NCBI GenBank assembly: GCA_046597185.1
Contig: JBKJLF010000147.1
Coordinates: forward strand, 1-6,002
DNA from: CAMBDR01 sp046597185
GTDB lineage: Bacteria; Pseudomonadota; Gammaproteobacteria; Burkholderiales; Burkholderiaceae_D
Length of the DNA: 6,002 nt
Reading direction: 5' to 3'
Part shown: positions 4,763 to 6,002 of the stretch, one piece after another
Numbering within the stretch: position 1 is the stretch's first letter
How the letters are laid out: each line of letters starts with the position of its first letter
Position numbers and translations under genes: made by a program
The notes under the pieces: generated by a model
What the model was told of the DNA's origin: nothing
Database searches by the model: none
Seen by the model: only the letters and a program-made list of their open reading frames with translations

Positions 4763-5491
4763 ATGAAAGAAGCGGTAGAAATGTTTATTTTGAATCTAAG
4801 CCACAAGCCGGGGGAAATTTTATACGTGAACAAGGTCGATATCGGCGGTTGGCTGACGGTACGGATGAAATCTGGGTTGGCCGGGTCGTTGCCGGAATTC
4901 ACCAAGGTACAAATAGTAGAAGTGAAGAATCATAAAACGTGGTTCAAGGTGTTGGATGGCGAGATGAAAGGCCAGACTGTTGCCTTGGGTGAACAAAATG
5001 CAAAGATATTTTTGGGCAAGAACGCACCGTTACAGACTGGGGTGATGGTGAAGGTGGTGTACGAAAAGATTGCCTCATTTAAGTCAATCGTCAGAAAAGA
5101 AGAGCGTATCCATCAGATGGCGACCCTAACCGTGGAAGGGGTTACGGCACAAATTTCATTGAATACAAAACCGAAACCAGGGGAACCCGAACACATCCCA
5201 TTGCCACCGGGCTTATATAAAATCAAAATACCCCAAAACCCGCATGACAAGAACATGACTTCATACTATCGTGAACGCGACCAACACGATCTTATTGCAG
5301 ATCAAATTTGGTTTCCAATCGAGTATGGCGACAACAGCAGGTTCATCCACCTTGGGCACCTTTCGCACGGTTGTGTGACCGTGTTGGAGCTGGCTAAATG
5401 GAATGCGTTGTATTGGACACTGATACGCCACCGTGTGCCGGGCACCAATACCATCGGCCAACTCATTATTTCGGCGGCAGAAGCAGAATGA
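4763..5491 (+). CDS. SH3b-like plus L,D-transpeptidase/DUF2778-like protein; possible cell-wall effector
   Basis: This 242-residue protein has no signal peptide or membrane helix. Residues about 17-78 resemble a bacterial SH3 domain (YVNK...LTVRMKSG...WFKVLDGEMKG). The C-terminal part has LPPGLYKI (147-154) and FIHLGHLSHGCVTV (194-207), matching the order seen in YkuD and DUF2778 (Tlde1) domains: a P-x-G-x-Y-x-I strand, a histidine, then S-x-G-C. C204 would be the nucleophile and H196 and/or H202 the partner histidines. Known relatives cut or exchange D-amino acids in peptidoglycan stems, in the periplasm. The gap between H196 and the Cys motif is shorter than in most L,D-transpeptidases, so activity is unproven. 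The start may be M1 or M7 (4781), the latter with a weak AGAAG upstream. The gene overlaps the next by ATGA, so the two are probably co-translated. Base composition is visibly more AT-rich than xseA, suggesting acquired DNA. Lack of a signal peptide would fit type VI export; that is inference. Confidence 0.65.
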   Translation: MKEAVEMFILNLSHKPGEILYVNKVDIGGWLTVRMKSGLAGSLPEFTKVQIVEVKNHKTWFKVLDGEMKGQTVALGEQNAKIFLGKNAPLQTGVMVKVVYEKIASFKSIVRKEERIHQMATLTVEGVTAQISLNTKPKPGEPEHIPLPPGLYKIKIPQNPHDKNMTSYYRERDQHDLIADQIWFPIEYGDNSRFIHLGHLSHGCVTVLELAKWNALYWTLIRHRVPGTNTIGQLIISAAEAE

Positions 5492-6002
5492 AAATAATCC
5501 CATTTCTCGTCTGTTCATGGCTTGGGCTGCATTGCCCTGTGCTTTACTCGGCCCCTGTTGCAAATTTGTATAAATCGCACACGCCGCCTAAAGAAATTGC
5601 TGCCAGTATTGAGGTTGACTACCAAACGGCAAAAGTACACTCCCCGGATTTATTAAAATACGCGCAAGATCTTATTCGTAAAGGCGATAAATTTTTTGCA
5701 GCAAAGCAATATTCCAAAGCATACGAAGCTTACGAACTGTCTTCCGACAATGCGGGTACCGCCTACGCGCGCCTTCAGGCAGGCGAGGCAGGTTTGCTGG
5801 GCTATATAACTGCCAAGGAGTTTTTTGATGAGAAGGGCAAGTCAACGGGCGCTTGCCTGCCACCCGCATTTTTTGCAGAAGGTGTGGATGAGGACTTATA
5901 CAACAAATACCTAGTTGGTATCGAACTCGCCAAAATCAGCAAGGCGGGCCGCCCTATCAGCAAGGCGCGGCTAGCCGACGCCGAGCACAAGGCCGCGTGC
6001 AT
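5488..6002 (+). CDS. Exported helical-repeat-like protein, partial; possible immunity partner
   Basis: The first 171 codons of a gene cut by the window edge. The ATG overlaps the previous stop (ATGA), implying translational coupling. The N-terminus (MKIIPFLVCSWLGLHCPVLYSAPVA) is a plausible Sec signal peptide, with cleavage somewhere in 21-25; LGLHC is a poor lipobox. Residues about 53-106 look like a TPR/Sel1-type helical hairpin (LLKYAQDLIRKGDKFFAAKQ, then YSKAYEAYELSS, then AYARLQAGEAGLLGY). The rest is hydrophilic, with one GACLPPAFF stretch. No family is recognised with certainty. A periplasmic protein coupled to a gene for a candidate peptidoglycan-acting enzyme could be its immunity protein, as Tldi1 is for Tlde1, or a structural partner of an envelope enzyme. 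The function is inferred from context only. Confidence 0.7.
   Translation, partial: MKIIPFLVCSWLGLHCPVLYSAPVANLYKSHTPPKEIAASIEVDYQTAKVHSPDLLKYAQDLIRKGDKFFAAKQYSKAYEAYELSSDNAGTAYARLQAGEAGLLGYITAKEFFDEKGKSTGACLPPAFFAEGVDEDLYNKYLVGIELAKISKAGRPISKARLADAEHKAAC

Overview
The window looks like chromosomal DNA of a betaproteobacterium, probably order Burkholderiales and perhaps near Oxalobacteraceae. This rests on a typical XseA, a divergent MotA/TolQ/ExbB-type gene beside it (an arrangement I associate with this group) and moderately high GC in the core genes. The genus cannot be named from the sequence alone.

Layout. (1) Positions 1-142, minus strand: the first 47 codons of an ExbB/TolQ/MotA-family proton-channel subunit, with a TTG start behind a clear AGGAG. 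(2) Positions 143-1062: an unusually long, AT-rich divergent intergenic region without a convincing gene. It holds several DnaA-box-like 9-mers (two exact), an AT-rich tract, two overlapping hairpins, a good sigma70 promoter for xseA, and a perfect 14-bp inverted repeat that brackets 644 bp like the ends of a small non-autonomous element. (3) Positions 1063-2475: complete xseA, the large subunit of exodeoxyribonuclease VII. (4) Positions 2484-3644, minus strand: a divergent Cys/Met-metabolism PLP-dependent enzyme, convergent with xseA and separated from it by 8 bp. (5) Positions about 3743-4484: the 3' remnant of an IS110-family transposase. It has lost the DEDD catalytic half and carries a frameshift in an A7 run near the 3' end. 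(6) Positions 4485-4762: an intergenic stretch with a promoter candidate containing a dyad, plus a doubtful 45-codon minus-strand ORF with one membrane segment. (7) Positions 4763-5491: a protein with an SH3b-like N-terminal part and an L,D-transpeptidase/DUF2778-like C-terminal part (PLPPG...H...SHGC). Its last bases overlap, by ATGA, an exported helical-repeat-like protein (5488 to the window end).

How the parts fit. The left half is ordinary housekeeping DNA (envelope energy transduction, DNA repair) around an interesting intergenic region that is either a DnaA-binding or origin-like locus, an inserted element, or both. The right half is accessory: an IS110 scar next to a lower-GC pair of coupled genes. 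A cell-wall-acting enzyme without a signal peptide followed at once by an exported partner resembles the effector-immunity arrangement of Tlde1-type type VI effectors. No secretion-system gene is visible in the window, so that reading is inference.
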